This document shows, piece after piece, positions 15,731 to 23,461 of a stretch of DNA of 64,000 nucleotides (its first letter is position 1; each line of letters starts with the position of its first letter). The notes beneath the pieces were generated by a model that made no database searches, was not told the origin of the DNA, and saw only the letters and a program-made list of their open reading frames with translations. Both the position numbers and the translations under genes were made by a program. Origin of the DNA: Streptomyces venezuelae (GTDB lineage Bacteria; Actinomycetota; Actinomycetes; Streptomycetales; Streptomycetaceae); the NCBI RefSeq assembly GCF_008642315.1, contig NZ_CP029192.1, positions 992,001 to 1,056,000 on the forward strand, in the 5' to 3' direction.

Positions 15731-16951
15731 TCAGCCGAGCGCGATCCGCACCGCGCCACCCCTGACGTCCACCCGCCCCGTCCAGTCCCCCGCGACCCGG
15801 AAGGGCCGGTTCGGGACGGCCGGGCGGCGCGCACGCGTGCGGTGCAGGGTCCTGCCGTCCTGCGTGATCACCAGCGTGGGACGCGCGAGGAACTCGGTCG
15901 TGCGGAGGGTGAACGCGCCGGTCGGGTCGTCCGGCGTGAGCCGGTTCGGGGCGATCCAGGCGAGCGGGGCCGCGACCCGCAGCCGTACCGCCGCCGAGGG
16001 CCAGTCGCCGTCGGAGAGGTAGCGCCGCACGGCCTCCGCCGCCAGCGTTCCCTCGCGCGCCACCGCGCGTGCCGGTTCGGCGGCGTGCAGCACGTTGCCC
16101 ACCGCGAAGACGCCGCGCCCGTCCGTCCGGAAGGCGCCGTCGACCGCGGGGCCGCGCGTTCCGGGGTCCAGCAACAGGCCCGCGCGCCGCGCCAGTTCGT
16201 GGTCGGGGACGAAGTCGCCGGTGAAGACGACGGTGTCGCAGGCGACGTGCGCCGTCCTGCCGTCCCGGTGCCGGAGCCCGACCCCGGAGAGCCTGCCGCG
16301 GCCGACGAGCTCCACCACGGTGGCGTCGGTGAGCAGGGGCACTTTGTGCCGCAGCCGTGCGTCGAGGGCGCGGGCCGGCCGTGCCTGGTGGCGCGGGTGC
16401 TCGGTGACGAGCGCGGCGACGGCGACCCCGGCCCTGCGCAGGGTGTCCAGGGCGGTGAAGCTCACCGGTTCCGCGCCGACCACGACGGCGCGCGTCCCGA
16501 TCCGCTGCCGGTGCAGGTCGGCGGCCTGCTGGAGCTCGCCCGTGGTGTACACCCCGGCGGGCCGGGTGCCGGGGACCAGGCGAGCGGCGCGGGGCCGCTC
16601 GCGGGCGCCGGTGGCGAGGACGACCGCGCGGGCGGTGATGCGCTCCAGGCCTCGGGGACTCGTGGTGTCGACGGTGAGGGGCGCCGCCCACGCCGTCACG
16701 CTGACGCCGGTGCGCAGGACGGCGCCGGTGCCCACGGCCGCCGCCACGCAGCGCTCCGCGTACTGCGGCCCCGTCATGCCGAGGCGTCCGAAACCGCCGT
16801 GCAGGCAGTGCCGCGGTATGCCGCCCGCCTGGCGCTCCCGGTCCACCACCTCGACCTCGCCGACGCCCGACGCGGCGAGCCCGGCCGCCGTGGCGAGGCC
16901 CGCGGGCCCCGCGCCGACGACCAGGACGTCGACGATGCGCTCGCGCCTCAT
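15731..16951 (-). CDS. FAD-dependent NAD(P)-type oxidoreductase, third gene of glycerol-kinase-like operon
   Basis: The 406-residue flavoprotein has an FAD Rossmann motif VLVVGAGPAGLATAAGLA, a central dinucleotide region VVVGAEPVSFTALDTLRRAG that has lost the usual second G-x-G-x-x-G, an FAD-binding TDGRGVFAVGNVLHAAEP, and a C-terminal tail of about 110 residues after it. This layout resembles HcnB/SoxA-like subunits that pair with a DAO-type partner. Its ATG overlaps the previous stop by 4 bp (ATGA at 16948-16951), so the two are translationally coupled and probably form one complex. The expected job is to pass electrons from the GlpA-like subunit to an acceptor such as quinone. Confidence 0.8.
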   Translation of the reverse strand: MRRERIVDVLVVGAGPAGLATAAGLAASGVGEVEVVDRERQAGGIPRHCLHGGFGRLGMTGPQYAERCVAAAVGTGAVLRTGVSVTAWAAPLTVDTTSPRGLERITARAVVLATGARERPRAARLVPGTRPAGVYTTGELQQAADLHRQRIGTRAVVVGAEPVSFTALDTLRRAGVAVAALVTEHPRHQARPARALDARLRHKVPLLTDATVVELVGRGRLSGVGLRHRDGRTAHVACDTVVFTGDFVPDHELARRAGLLLDPGTRGPAVDGAFRTDGRGVFAVGNVLHAAEPARAVAREGTLAAEAVRRYLSDGDWPSAAVRLRVAAPLAWIAPNRLTPDDPTGAFTLRTTEFLARPTLVITQDGRTLHRTRARRPAVPNRPFRVAGDWTGRVDVRGGAVRIALG

Positions 16952-18363
16952 CCGGTACCCATTTCCGCACCCCGTTCGTAGAGTTCCCGCACCTCGGCAC
17001 CGCAGTAGAAGCCCTGGCAGCGTCCGCCCCGCGCCCGTGTGCGGCGCCGCAGGCCGTCCGGTGATCCCGGCGGGACCGCGGCCGCGAGGGCGTCGCGGAT
17101 CTCGCCGCGCGTCACACGCTCGCAGTGGCAGACGATCTCGCCGTACGCCGGGTCGGCCGCGATGAGGTCGGCGCGCTGGTAGGGGCGTGGGAAGGCCTCG
17201 CCGATGTTGGGCATGCGGACCGGCTCCGGATCGTGGGGTTCGGGGAGGTCGAGGCCCGTGCCGGCGAGGAGTTCCGTGACGTGGGCGGCGATGGCCAGGG
17301 AAGCGGTGAGGCCGGTGGAGCGGATGCCGCCGACGGTGACGTAGCGCTGTTCCTTGTGGGCGCTGATGCGGTAGTCGTCCTGGTCGGTGGCCGCGCGCAG
17401 TCCCGCGTAGACCGCGGTGATCTCCTCGTCGTGCAGCTCCGGGAGGATCCGGTGGCCCTTCTCGCGGAGCGCGGCGATGCCCTCGGCCGTCGTTCCGGTG
17501 GCCGTCTTGTCGTCCAGCTCCTCGGCGGTGGGCCCGAGGAGAACGTTTCCGTATACGGTCGGCGCCACGAGGACGCCCTTGCCGAGTGCCGTGGGGACGG
17601 GCAGCAGGATGTGCCGCACGAGGTCGCGGGCGAGCTTGTCGTAGACGATGAGCTGGCCCCGGCGCGGGGTGACGGTGAAGGCGTCGTGGCCGAGCAGCCG
17701 GTCGACGGTGTCGGCGTGCAGACCGGCGGCGTTGACGAGGTACCGGGTGCGCAGCGGGCCGCGGCTCGTCGAAAGCAGGTGCGACTCCCCCGCCTGACTC
17801 ACTGCCTCCACACGGCAGTTGAGGAGGAGGTCCACGCCCGAGCGGACGGCCTGGGTGGCGTACGCGAGGGTCGTGGTCCACGGGCAGATGACGCTTTCGC
17901 CCGGGACGTCGAGCGCGCCGAGGGCGCCGGGGCCGAGATGCGGCTCGCGCGCCCGGACCTCGGCGGGTCCGAGGAGGCGGGCCGCCGGGTAGCCGTTGCG
18001 TTCCGCCTTCTCCAACAGGCCTGGTAGTGCCGCCAGTTGTTCACCGTCCCAGGCGACCAGCAGCGCGCCGACCGGCTCGACGGGAATCCCGGACTCGGCG
18101 GCGTACGCGGTGAGCAGCCGCTGCCCCTCACGGACCAGACGGGACTCCAGGGACCCGGGCACCGCGTCGAAGCCGGTGTGCAGGATCGCCGTGTTCGCCT
18201 TCGACGTGCCCTCACCGACGTCGTCGGCGGCCTCGACGAGGGCGACGCGCAGCCCGACGTGGCGGGCCAGCTCGCGCGCGACGGCCGTGCCGACGACTCC
18301 GGCGCCGATGACGGTCACGTCGTATGCCACGTCCGGCGGCACGCCGCGCCTGGTCACCGCCAT
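16948..18363 (-). CDS. GlpA-like FAD-dependent dehydrogenase with C-terminal Fe-S (BFD-like) domain
   Basis: The 471-residue protein has a DAO-type FAD domain (VTVIGAGVVGTAVARELA, VEAADDVGEGTSKANTAIL with the GlpA-like substrate loop) and a late FAD motif GGIRSTGLTASLAIAAHV. At the C-terminus IVCHCERVTRGEI, then about 34 residues later RCQGFYC, gives the CxC...CxxxxC set of a BFD-type [2Fe-2S] domain, as in anaerobic glycerol-3-phosphate dehydrogenase GlpA. It should oxidise a polyol phosphate, probably glycerol 3-phosphate. Start and stop both overlap neighbours (TGATG with the kinase, ATGA with the flavoprotein), marking a tight operon. The kinase variant upstream leaves the substrate open. 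Confidence 0.85.
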   Translation of the reverse strand: MAVTRRGVPPDVAYDVTVIGAGVVGTAVARELARHVGLRVALVEAADDVGEGTSKANTAILHTGFDAVPGSLESRLVREGQRLLTAYAAESGIPVEPVGALLVAWDGEQLAALPGLLEKAERNGYPAARLLGPAEVRAREPHLGPGALGALDVPGESVICPWTTTLAYATQAVRSGVDLLLNCRVEAVSQAGESHLLSTSRGPLRTRYLVNAAGLHADTVDRLLGHDAFTVTPRRGQLIVYDKLARDLVRHILLPVPTALGKGVLVAPTVYGNVLLGPTAEELDDKTATGTTAEGIAALREKGHRILPELHDEEITAVYAGLRAATDQDDYRISAHKEQRYVTVGGIRSTGLTASLAIAAHVTELLAGTGLDLPEPHDPEPVRMPNIGEAFPRPYQRADLIAADPAYGEIVCHCERVTRGEIRDALAAAVPPGSPDGLRRRTRARGGRCQGFYCGAEVRELYERGAEMGTG

Positions 18364-19823
18364 CAGGGCGTACGTTCCATGAGTGCCGACACCGCCGAGC
18401 GGAACCCGGCGAGGCGTTCGGCGGCGAGGCCCGCGTCGATGCGGGGTTCGTAGACGGCGGCGGGCCGCCACTCCGGTACGGCGTCGGCGACCGAGAGGGC
18501 GGGGTCGATGCCGATGCGGGCGACGGCGGCGGCCCCGAGCGCGGTGACGTCGGTCAACTCCGACACCTCGACGGGTATTTGCAGCAGATCCGCCTGGGTC
18601 TGCATGAGCAGGGACGACCGTGTCAGACCGCCGTCGACGCGGAGACTCGTCAACGGCTCCCCCGTGTCCGCGGCCACGGCGTCGGCGAGCGCGGCGACCT
18701 GTGCGGCGATTCCTTCGCACAGGGCACGCACGAGATGGCCCGCTGTGGTGTCGAGGCCGAGGCCGCTCATCGATCCGCGCAGGTCACCGCGCCACCAGGG
18801 CGCCGCGAGGCCGGCGAGCGCGGGCACGAAGGTGACGCCGCCCGCGTCGGGGACGGCCGATCCGACGGGGTCGATGTCCTCGGCGCCGGCGATCACCCCG
18901 AGGTCGGCGAGCCAGCGGACGGCGGACGCGGCGGTGTACACCTGGCCGTCGAGGCAGTAGCTGCTCCGTCCCGCGAGGCGCCAGGCGACGCAGCTGACCA
19001 GTCCGGAGTCGCCGCGGCGCGGGCGCGAGCCGGTGTGCGCGAGCAGGAACGCCCCTGTCCCGTACGTGCACTTGGCGGTGCCGGGCGCGGTCACGTCCTG
19101 GGCGAGCAGGGCGGCCTGCTGGTCGACGAGGAGGCCGGTGAGGGGGATCTCGGGGCCGAAGGCGGTGGTCGTGCCGAACTCGCCCGCCGCGTCGACGACG
19201 CGGGGCAGCCGCTCGTCGCCGAGTCCGTAGAGTTCGAGGGCCCGCGGGGACCACTCGACGGTGTCGAGGTCGAGGAGCTGGGTGCGGCCGGCCGTCGCGG
19301 CGTCGGTGACGTACGCGCCGGTGAGCCGGTGGACGAGCCAGACGTCGCTGGTCGTCACGGTGCCGCGCCGGGTGCGGTGGCGACGCAGCCACGCCATTTT
19401 GGGGGCGGCGAAGTAAGGGTCGAGGGGCAGCCCGGTGAGTTCCCTCAACTCGTCCTTGTGATCGCTGAGTTCATCACAGACCGACGCGGCCCTGCGGTCC
19501 TGCCACACGAGGGCGTCGGTCAGGGGCTCGCCGGTCACCGGGTCCCAGACGAGGACCGTCTCACCCTGGTTCGCGAGGCCGACGGCGGCGACCGGTTCGC
19601 CCGCGTCCGCGAGTGCCGCTCGTCCCGCCGCGACGACGGACGACAACAGCTCGGCGGGGTCGACCTCGACGAGCCCTCCGGGGAGGAACCTGGGCCGCAC
19701 CGGCGCGGCACCCGTCCCGATCACTCCACGCTCCGGGCAGACCACGAGGGCCTTGCTCCCGGAGGTGCCCTGGTCCACGGCGAGCACGGTCCTTCGCGCC
19801 GGATCCTGCTCATGAGTGATCAC
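18363..19823 (-). CDS. FGGY-family carbohydrate kinase, glycerol-kinase-like
   Basis: The 486-residue cytosolic kinase opens with the phosphate loop LAVDQGTSGSKALV. Glycerol-kinase-like segments follow: VGLANQGETVLVWD, ALVWQDRRA, DPYFAAPKMAWL, DQQAALLAQ and the ADP-binding RVDGGLTRSSLLMQTQAD. Compared with E. coli GlpK, the glycerol ligands corresponding to Glu84, Trp103, Tyr135 and Asp245 can be matched, but Arg83 (NQRE) is Gly here (NQGE). That may change substrate from glycerol to another polyol. GTG 19823 begins the gene. It is first in a three-gene operon with the GlpA-like dehydrogenase and a flavoprotein. A MarR gene ends 74 bp upstream on the same strand but has its own operators. Confidence 0.85.
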   Translation of the reverse strand: MITHEQDPARRTVLAVDQGTSGSKALVVCPERGVIGTGAAPVRPRFLPGGLVEVDPAELLSSVVAAGRAALADAGEPVAAVGLANQGETVLVWDPVTGEPLTDALVWQDRRAASVCDELSDHKDELRELTGLPLDPYFAAPKMAWLRRHRTRRGTVTTSDVWLVHRLTGAYVTDAATAGRTQLLDLDTVEWSPRALELYGLGDERLPRVVDAAGEFGTTTAFGPEIPLTGLLVDQQAALLAQDVTAPGTAKCTYGTGAFLLAHTGSRPRRGDSGLVSCVAWRLAGRSSYCLDGQVYTAASAVRWLADLGVIAGAEDIDPVGSAVPDAGGVTFVPALAGLAAPWWRGDLRGSMSGLGLDTTAGHLVRALCEGIAAQVAALADAVAADTGEPLTSLRVDGGLTRSSLLMQTQADLLQIPVEVSELTDVTALGAAAVARIGIDPALSVADAVPEWRPAAVYEPRIDAGLAAERLAGFRSAVSALMERTP

Positions 19824-19897
19824 CGCGGCAGCGTGCTACAGCGGCCAGGAGGGCGTCAAGGGAGGGAAATGACAAGGGAGCGTCAGACCCGGACGAG

Positions 19898-20368
19898 CTA
19901 TGCGCCGCTGTCGTCGTCGCCGTCCCTGTCGCGCAGCGAACGCACCATGCTCTTCAGGCTCCGGAACGCGGCCTCATGCTCGGCCCCTGTCATGCCCGCC
20001 AGCATGCTGACCTCGACGGACCGGACCGCCGCGGTCGCCTTCTCCAGGCTGCGTCGGCCGCTCGGCGTGAGGCTCGTGGGCAGCGCCTTCCCGACGGGCG
20101 CCGCCGCGGGCCGGCTCACGTATCCGTCCCGCTCCAGAGCCTGGAGCAGCACGTTCATCGTCTGCCGGGTCACGAAGGCACCGCGCGCCAGCTCGGAGTT
20201 CGACAGGCCAGGGCGTTGGGCCAGCAGCTCCAGGCAGGAGTAGTGCGTCACGCTCATGCCGAGCGGCCGCAGCACTTCCTCCATGGCCGCGCGCAGCGCG
20301 CTCGACGCCTCTTTCAGCAGGTAGCCCAGTGACCTGTCCAGGTCGATGCCGGCATCACTTTGACTCAT
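19898..20368 (-). CDS. MarR-family transcriptional repressor
   Basis: The 156-residue protein has the MarR layout: dimerisation helices at both ends and a winged helix (about 55-105) with SNSELARGAFVTRQTMNVLLQALERDGYVSR and wing PVGKALPTSLTPSGR. A Cys at 45 (HYSCLELLAQ) could be redox-active. It should repress itself and the divergent VOC gene: one TGTCAG-N4-CTGACA site covers its own start codon and a second lies 27 bp away toward the VOC gene. Ligand is probably a small electrophile or phenolic, inferred from the VOC partner. Confidence 0.9.
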   Translation of the reverse strand: MSQSDAGIDLDRSLGYLLKEASSALRAAMEEVLRPLGMSVTHYSCLELLAQRPGLSNSELARGAFVTRQTMNVLLQALERDGYVSRPAAAPVGKALPTSLTPSGRRSLEKATAAVRSVEVSMLAGMTGAEHEAAFRSLKSMVRSLRDRDGDDDSGA

Positions 20369-20410
20369 GTCAGGATTCTGACATACCTTCTACATGTCAG
20401 TTAGCTGACA
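20368..20410. promoter_or_regulatory. Two MarR-type operators (TGTCAG-N4-CTGACA)
   Basis: Identical half-sites form two inverted repeats, at 20368-20383 (spacer GATT) and 20395-20410 (spacer TTAG), centres 27 bp apart. A lone CTGACA-like half-site follows near 20420. The first overlaps the marR start codon. Placement between two divergent genes and the repetition of the same 16-bp pattern make this a strong repressor operator pair. Confidence 0.8.
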
Positions 20411-20446
20411 CGCAGCACTCTGACACGAAGGAGAAGGAGCACCCTC

Positions 20447-20815
20447 ATGCCCGTCACCGGCCCCGACTTCATCTCGCTCCAGGCGCGCGACCTCGTCGCT
20501 TCGCAGGCGTTCTACGAGCAGTACCTCGGCCTCGTCCGCTCGCAGGCCGGACCCCCGCACGCCGTCGTCTTCGAGACGAAGCCGATCGCGTTCGCACTCC
20601 GCGACATCGCCCCCGGCACCGACCTCTCGTCCGGCGACCGGCCCGGCATCGGTGCCGCGATCTGGCTCCACGCCACCGACGTCCAGGCCATCCACGACGC
20701 CCTCGTCGCCGACGGCCACACCATCGTGTCCGACCCGATCGACGGCCCCTTCGGCCGTACGTTCACCTTCGCCGACCCCGACGGCTACCACGTCACTCTC
20801 CACGACCGCGTCTGA
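20447..20815 (+). CDS. VOC-family (glyoxalase/bleomycin-resistance-like) protein
   Basis: The 122-residue cytosolic protein has the two beta-alpha-beta-beta-beta units of a vicinal-oxygen-chelate fold: DFISLQARDLVASQAFYEQYLGL, VFETKPIAFALRD, then IWLHATDVQAIHDALVADG and RTFTFADPDGYHVTLHD. Expected metal positions are only partly kept, so it may bind and sequester a compound instead of catalysing. A strong AAGGAGAAGGAG ribosome site precedes the ATG. It is divergent from marR and almost certainly under its control. Its last 23 bp overlap the end of the convergent MFS gene. Confidence 0.85.
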   Translation: MPVTGPDFISLQARDLVASQAFYEQYLGLVRSQAGPPHAVVFETKPIAFALRDIAPGTDLSSGDRPGIGAAIWLHATDVQAIHDALVADGHTIVSDPIDGPFGRTFTFADPDGYHVTLHDRV

Positions 20816-22379
20816 CCGGGTACCACACGACGACCAGCGCGCCGACCGTCACCACCAGCACGGCCAGCACCCGCATCGCGGTGTCGAGGGCGGTGGTGAA
20901 GTCGGCGACGACTGCGTGCCGCAGGCCCGGCGAGGTCAACTCCTTTGCGGACAGGGCCTGTTCCGCGGCAGGAACGGTCGTCGGCGCGTCGGGGCCCCGC
21001 AGCGGGGCCGGGAGGCCCGCGGTGAACATCTGGGTGACCACGCTGCCGCCGACCGCCACACCCAGCGCGCTGCCCAGCTCCCGCGCCAGGCTCTGCAGCC
21101 CCGAGCCGACTCCCGCCCGGTGCGCGGGCAGCGCGGACATGATGCCGTGCGACAGCAGCGGCGTCGCGAGGCCGCAGCCGGCCGCGGTGAGGGTCGCCCC
21201 CAGTGCGTACAGGGGGTACGGAGTGCTCGGACCGACCAGCGACACCGTGCCAAGACCCGCCGCAAGCACCGCGAGCCCCGACGCGAGCGTCGGCCGCGGA
21301 CCGACGCGCCGCTCCAGTACCACCGCGCAGCGCGGCCCGACCAGCAGCGCCCCCGCCATCGGCAGCAGCCGCACCCCCGCCCCCAGCGGCGAGTAGCCCT
21401 TGGCGTACTGCAGGTACTGCCCGTTGACGTAGAACAGGCCGAACATCCCCAGGAACACCAGGGCCATGCCGACCGCGCCCGCCCGCACCACCGGCACGGC
21501 GAACAGCCTGGGGTCCAGCATCGGATGCTCGCGCCGCAGCTCCCGTACCGCCCAGACCGCCAGCAGCACCACCGCCGCCGCGAACCCGGCCAGCACCCGC
21601 GCGCTGCCCCACCCTGCCTCCGGGCCGGAGACGATGCCCGACAGAAGGGCGAGGAACCCGGCCGTCAGGAGGCCCGCCGACACCACCGACAGCGGACGGT
21701 CGTACCGCGGAGGCGCCGGGGAGAACACCAGCACCAGGACCAGCGCCGTCACGGACAGCGGCACCACGCACCAGAACAGCGCGCGCCACGAACCGAGTTG
21801 GAGCGCCGCGCCGCCGCCGACGTTGCCCAATACGGCGGCCAGGCCCGTCATGGACGCCCACACCGCCACCAGCCGCGGCCGACGGTGGACCGGCGCGCCA
21901 CCCACCATGAGGGCGAGCGTCGTCGGCAGCACCGCGGCGGCGCCCACGCCGCTCACCACCCGGCCTGCGATCACCGTGCCGACGCCGGGCGCCACCGCGC
22001 ACAGTACGCAGCCCGCGGTGAACAGGCCCATGCCCACCGACAGCACCCTTTTGCGGCCCAGCCGGTCGGCGAGCGCGCCGCCCGGGACGAGCAGACAGGC
22101 GAAGAAGACCACGTAGCCGTCGACGACCCACATCACGGACTCCGCCGACGGGTGCAGTGTGCTGCGCGACAGTGCGGGGATCGCCAGATTCACGGCGGAG
22201 ACCATGCCGACGACCAAGGTGACGCACAGGCACATCACCGCGACGGTCGGCAGGCCGGGTCCGTGGGGCTCGGGCTCCGGGGGGTCGGAGGTCGGGGTGC
22301 TGCCGTGCGGGAGCGGCTCGCCGTCGCCGTGAGCGGGCGTCCTGCCGTCCGTGGGTGAAGGCCCGGGCTCGGGGCTCAT
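20793..22379 (-). CDS. MFS multidrug exporter (DHA2/EmrB-like)
   Basis: The 528-residue protein has a Pro-rich cytoplasmic N-terminus of about 45 residues followed by about 14 membrane helices. Motif A reads GGALADRLGRKRVL; the D-x-x-x-V-N-A-type first helix reads VGMVSAVNLAIPALS; motif C reads LAAVLGNVGGGAAL. It should export a toxic compound with proton exchange. Its ATG overlaps the stop of the upstream GntR gene by 4 bp, so regulator and pump are one transcription and translation unit. Its last codons overlap the convergent VOC gene end. Confidence 0.88.
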   Translation of the reverse strand: MSPEPGPSPTDGRTPAHGDGEPLPHGSTPTSDPPEPEPHGPGLPTVAVMCLCVTLVVGMVSAVNLAIPALSRSTLHPSAESVMWVVDGYVVFFACLLVPGGALADRLGRKRVLSVGMGLFTAGCVLCAVAPGVGTVIAGRVVSGVGAAAVLPTTLALMVGGAPVHRRPRLVAVWASMTGLAAVLGNVGGGAALQLGSWRALFWCVVPLSVTALVLVLVFSPAPPRYDRPLSVVSAGLLTAGFLALLSGIVSGPEAGWGSARVLAGFAAAVVLLAVWAVRELRREHPMLDPRLFAVPVVRAGAVGMALVFLGMFGLFYVNGQYLQYAKGYSPLGAGVRLLPMAGALLVGPRCAVVLERRVGPRPTLASGLAVLAAGLGTVSLVGPSTPYPLYALGATLTAAGCGLATPLLSHGIMSALPAHRAGVGSGLQSLARELGSALGVAVGGSVVTQMFTAGLPAPLRGPDAPTTVPAAEQALSAKELTSPGLRHAVVADFTTALDTAMRVLAVLVVTVGALVVVWYPVRRGRGE

Positions 22380-23143
22380 CGCGTGCCGCCTCCCGCGCGC
22401 ACCAGTTCGGCCCGGAAGGCCAGCCGGTCGCCGCGGATGCGCAGGAACTCCAGGTCCACCGGCCGCCCGTCCGGCATCCTCGTCAGGCGTTCGACGGTGA
22501 ACAGCGCCGAACCTGCCGGGATGTCCAGCAGGGCGCACGTGTGCGGGTCGCCGCGCACCGCGTGCATGGTGACGCTCGCGGAGCCGAGCCGGCCGCCGAT
22601 GGACTGCTCGATGAGGCCGAACAGGTCGCGTCCCGCCAGATCGGCGGTGAGCAGGGGCTCCCCGATGTCGGCGGCCAGGTAGGTCAGATCGAGGGAGAGC
22701 GGTACGCCGTCCAGCAGCCGCAGCCGTTCGATGTGGACCACCCGCCCGCCGTCCGGCACACCCAGCTTGCGCGCCACTTCGCTGGGCGGGCGCACGAGAT
22801 CCGCCACCCGCACCTGGTTGACCACCTCGCCGTGCGTGCCCAGCGTCTCCGCGAGGCCGGTCAGCCCTTCCAGGGTGTGCTCGTAGGGCCGCCGCACGAT
22901 CACCGTGCCGACGCCCTGGCGCCGCTCGACCACGCCCTCGCCGCGCAGCACGCCCAGCGCCTCGCGCACGGTGTTGCGCGAGACCGCGAAGTCGGCGATC
23001 AGCGTCCGCTCGTCCGGCAGCGTGCCCGAAGCGAAGGCACCGGAGGCGATCTGACGGCGCAGCACTTCGGCGACCTGCCGGGCCCGGTCCGCCCGGGTCC
23101 GCTGCCGGTTCTGCGGTGCCCGCTCGGTGGGCGAGGCGTTCAT
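22376..23143 (-). CDS. GntR-family regulator, HutC subfamily (UTRA domain)
   Basis: The 254-residue protein has an N-terminal winged helix (about 25-95: QVAEVLRRQIASGAF, LPDERTLIADFAVSRNTVREALGVLRGEGVVERRQGVGTVI) and a C-terminal UTRA effector domain (about 110-250), with VVHIERLRLLDGVPLSLDLTYL and a terminal LFTVERLTRMPDGRPVDLEFLRI. ATG 23143 has GGAGGT 5-6 nt upstream. It probably represses its own operon with the MFS pump and is relieved by the pump substrate. The ligand is unknown. Confidence 0.9.
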   Translation of the reverse strand: MNASPTERAPQNRQRTRADRARQVAEVLRRQIASGAFASGTLPDERTLIADFAVSRNTVREALGVLRGEGVVERRQGVGTVIVRRPYEHTLEGLTGLAETLGTHGEVVNQVRVADLVRPPSEVARKLGVPDGGRVVHIERLRLLDGVPLSLDLTYLAADIGEPLLTADLAGRDLFGLIEQSIGGRLGSASVTMHAVRGDPHTCALLDIPAGSALFTVERLTRMPDGRPVDLEFLRIRGDRLAFRAELVRAGGGTR

Positions 23144-23405
23144 GGGACCTCCGCTGCACGTGTACGCCATGGCGCGGTCGACCGGACAGGCTCTCTCGTC
23201 CGGCCCCCGTCGAAACTAGGGCGCAAACATTTCCGGGACGTTACGCCACCTGCCCTGACCTGCGACGACGGTCGTGGCCTGCGGCGGAGCAAGCAGCCCG
23301 GACCCGTTCCGCCACCTCCGGCGCCGCCCCGAACCTCTCCTTCCCTTTCCGTTTGCCGAAACCCTTGTTCCGTCTGACGGACTCGCCTAAGGTCAGCCGC
23401 CCCGG

Positions 23406-23428
23406 CCCGGCCGCCCCGTGCGGCCGGG
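23406..23428 (+). terminator. GC hairpin in the leader of the amidohydrolase gene
   Basis: CCCGGCCGC and GCGGCCGGG form a perfect 9-bp stem with a 5-nt loop, followed by CTTTCCC. It lies 33 nt before the amidohydrolase start. It could be a terminator of upstream read-through or an attenuator. The remainder of 23144-23461 shows no gene, only a likely promoter region. Confidence 0.5.
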
Positions 23429-23461
23429 CTTTCCCTGTGCGAAACGCCAAAGGAGCGTGCG

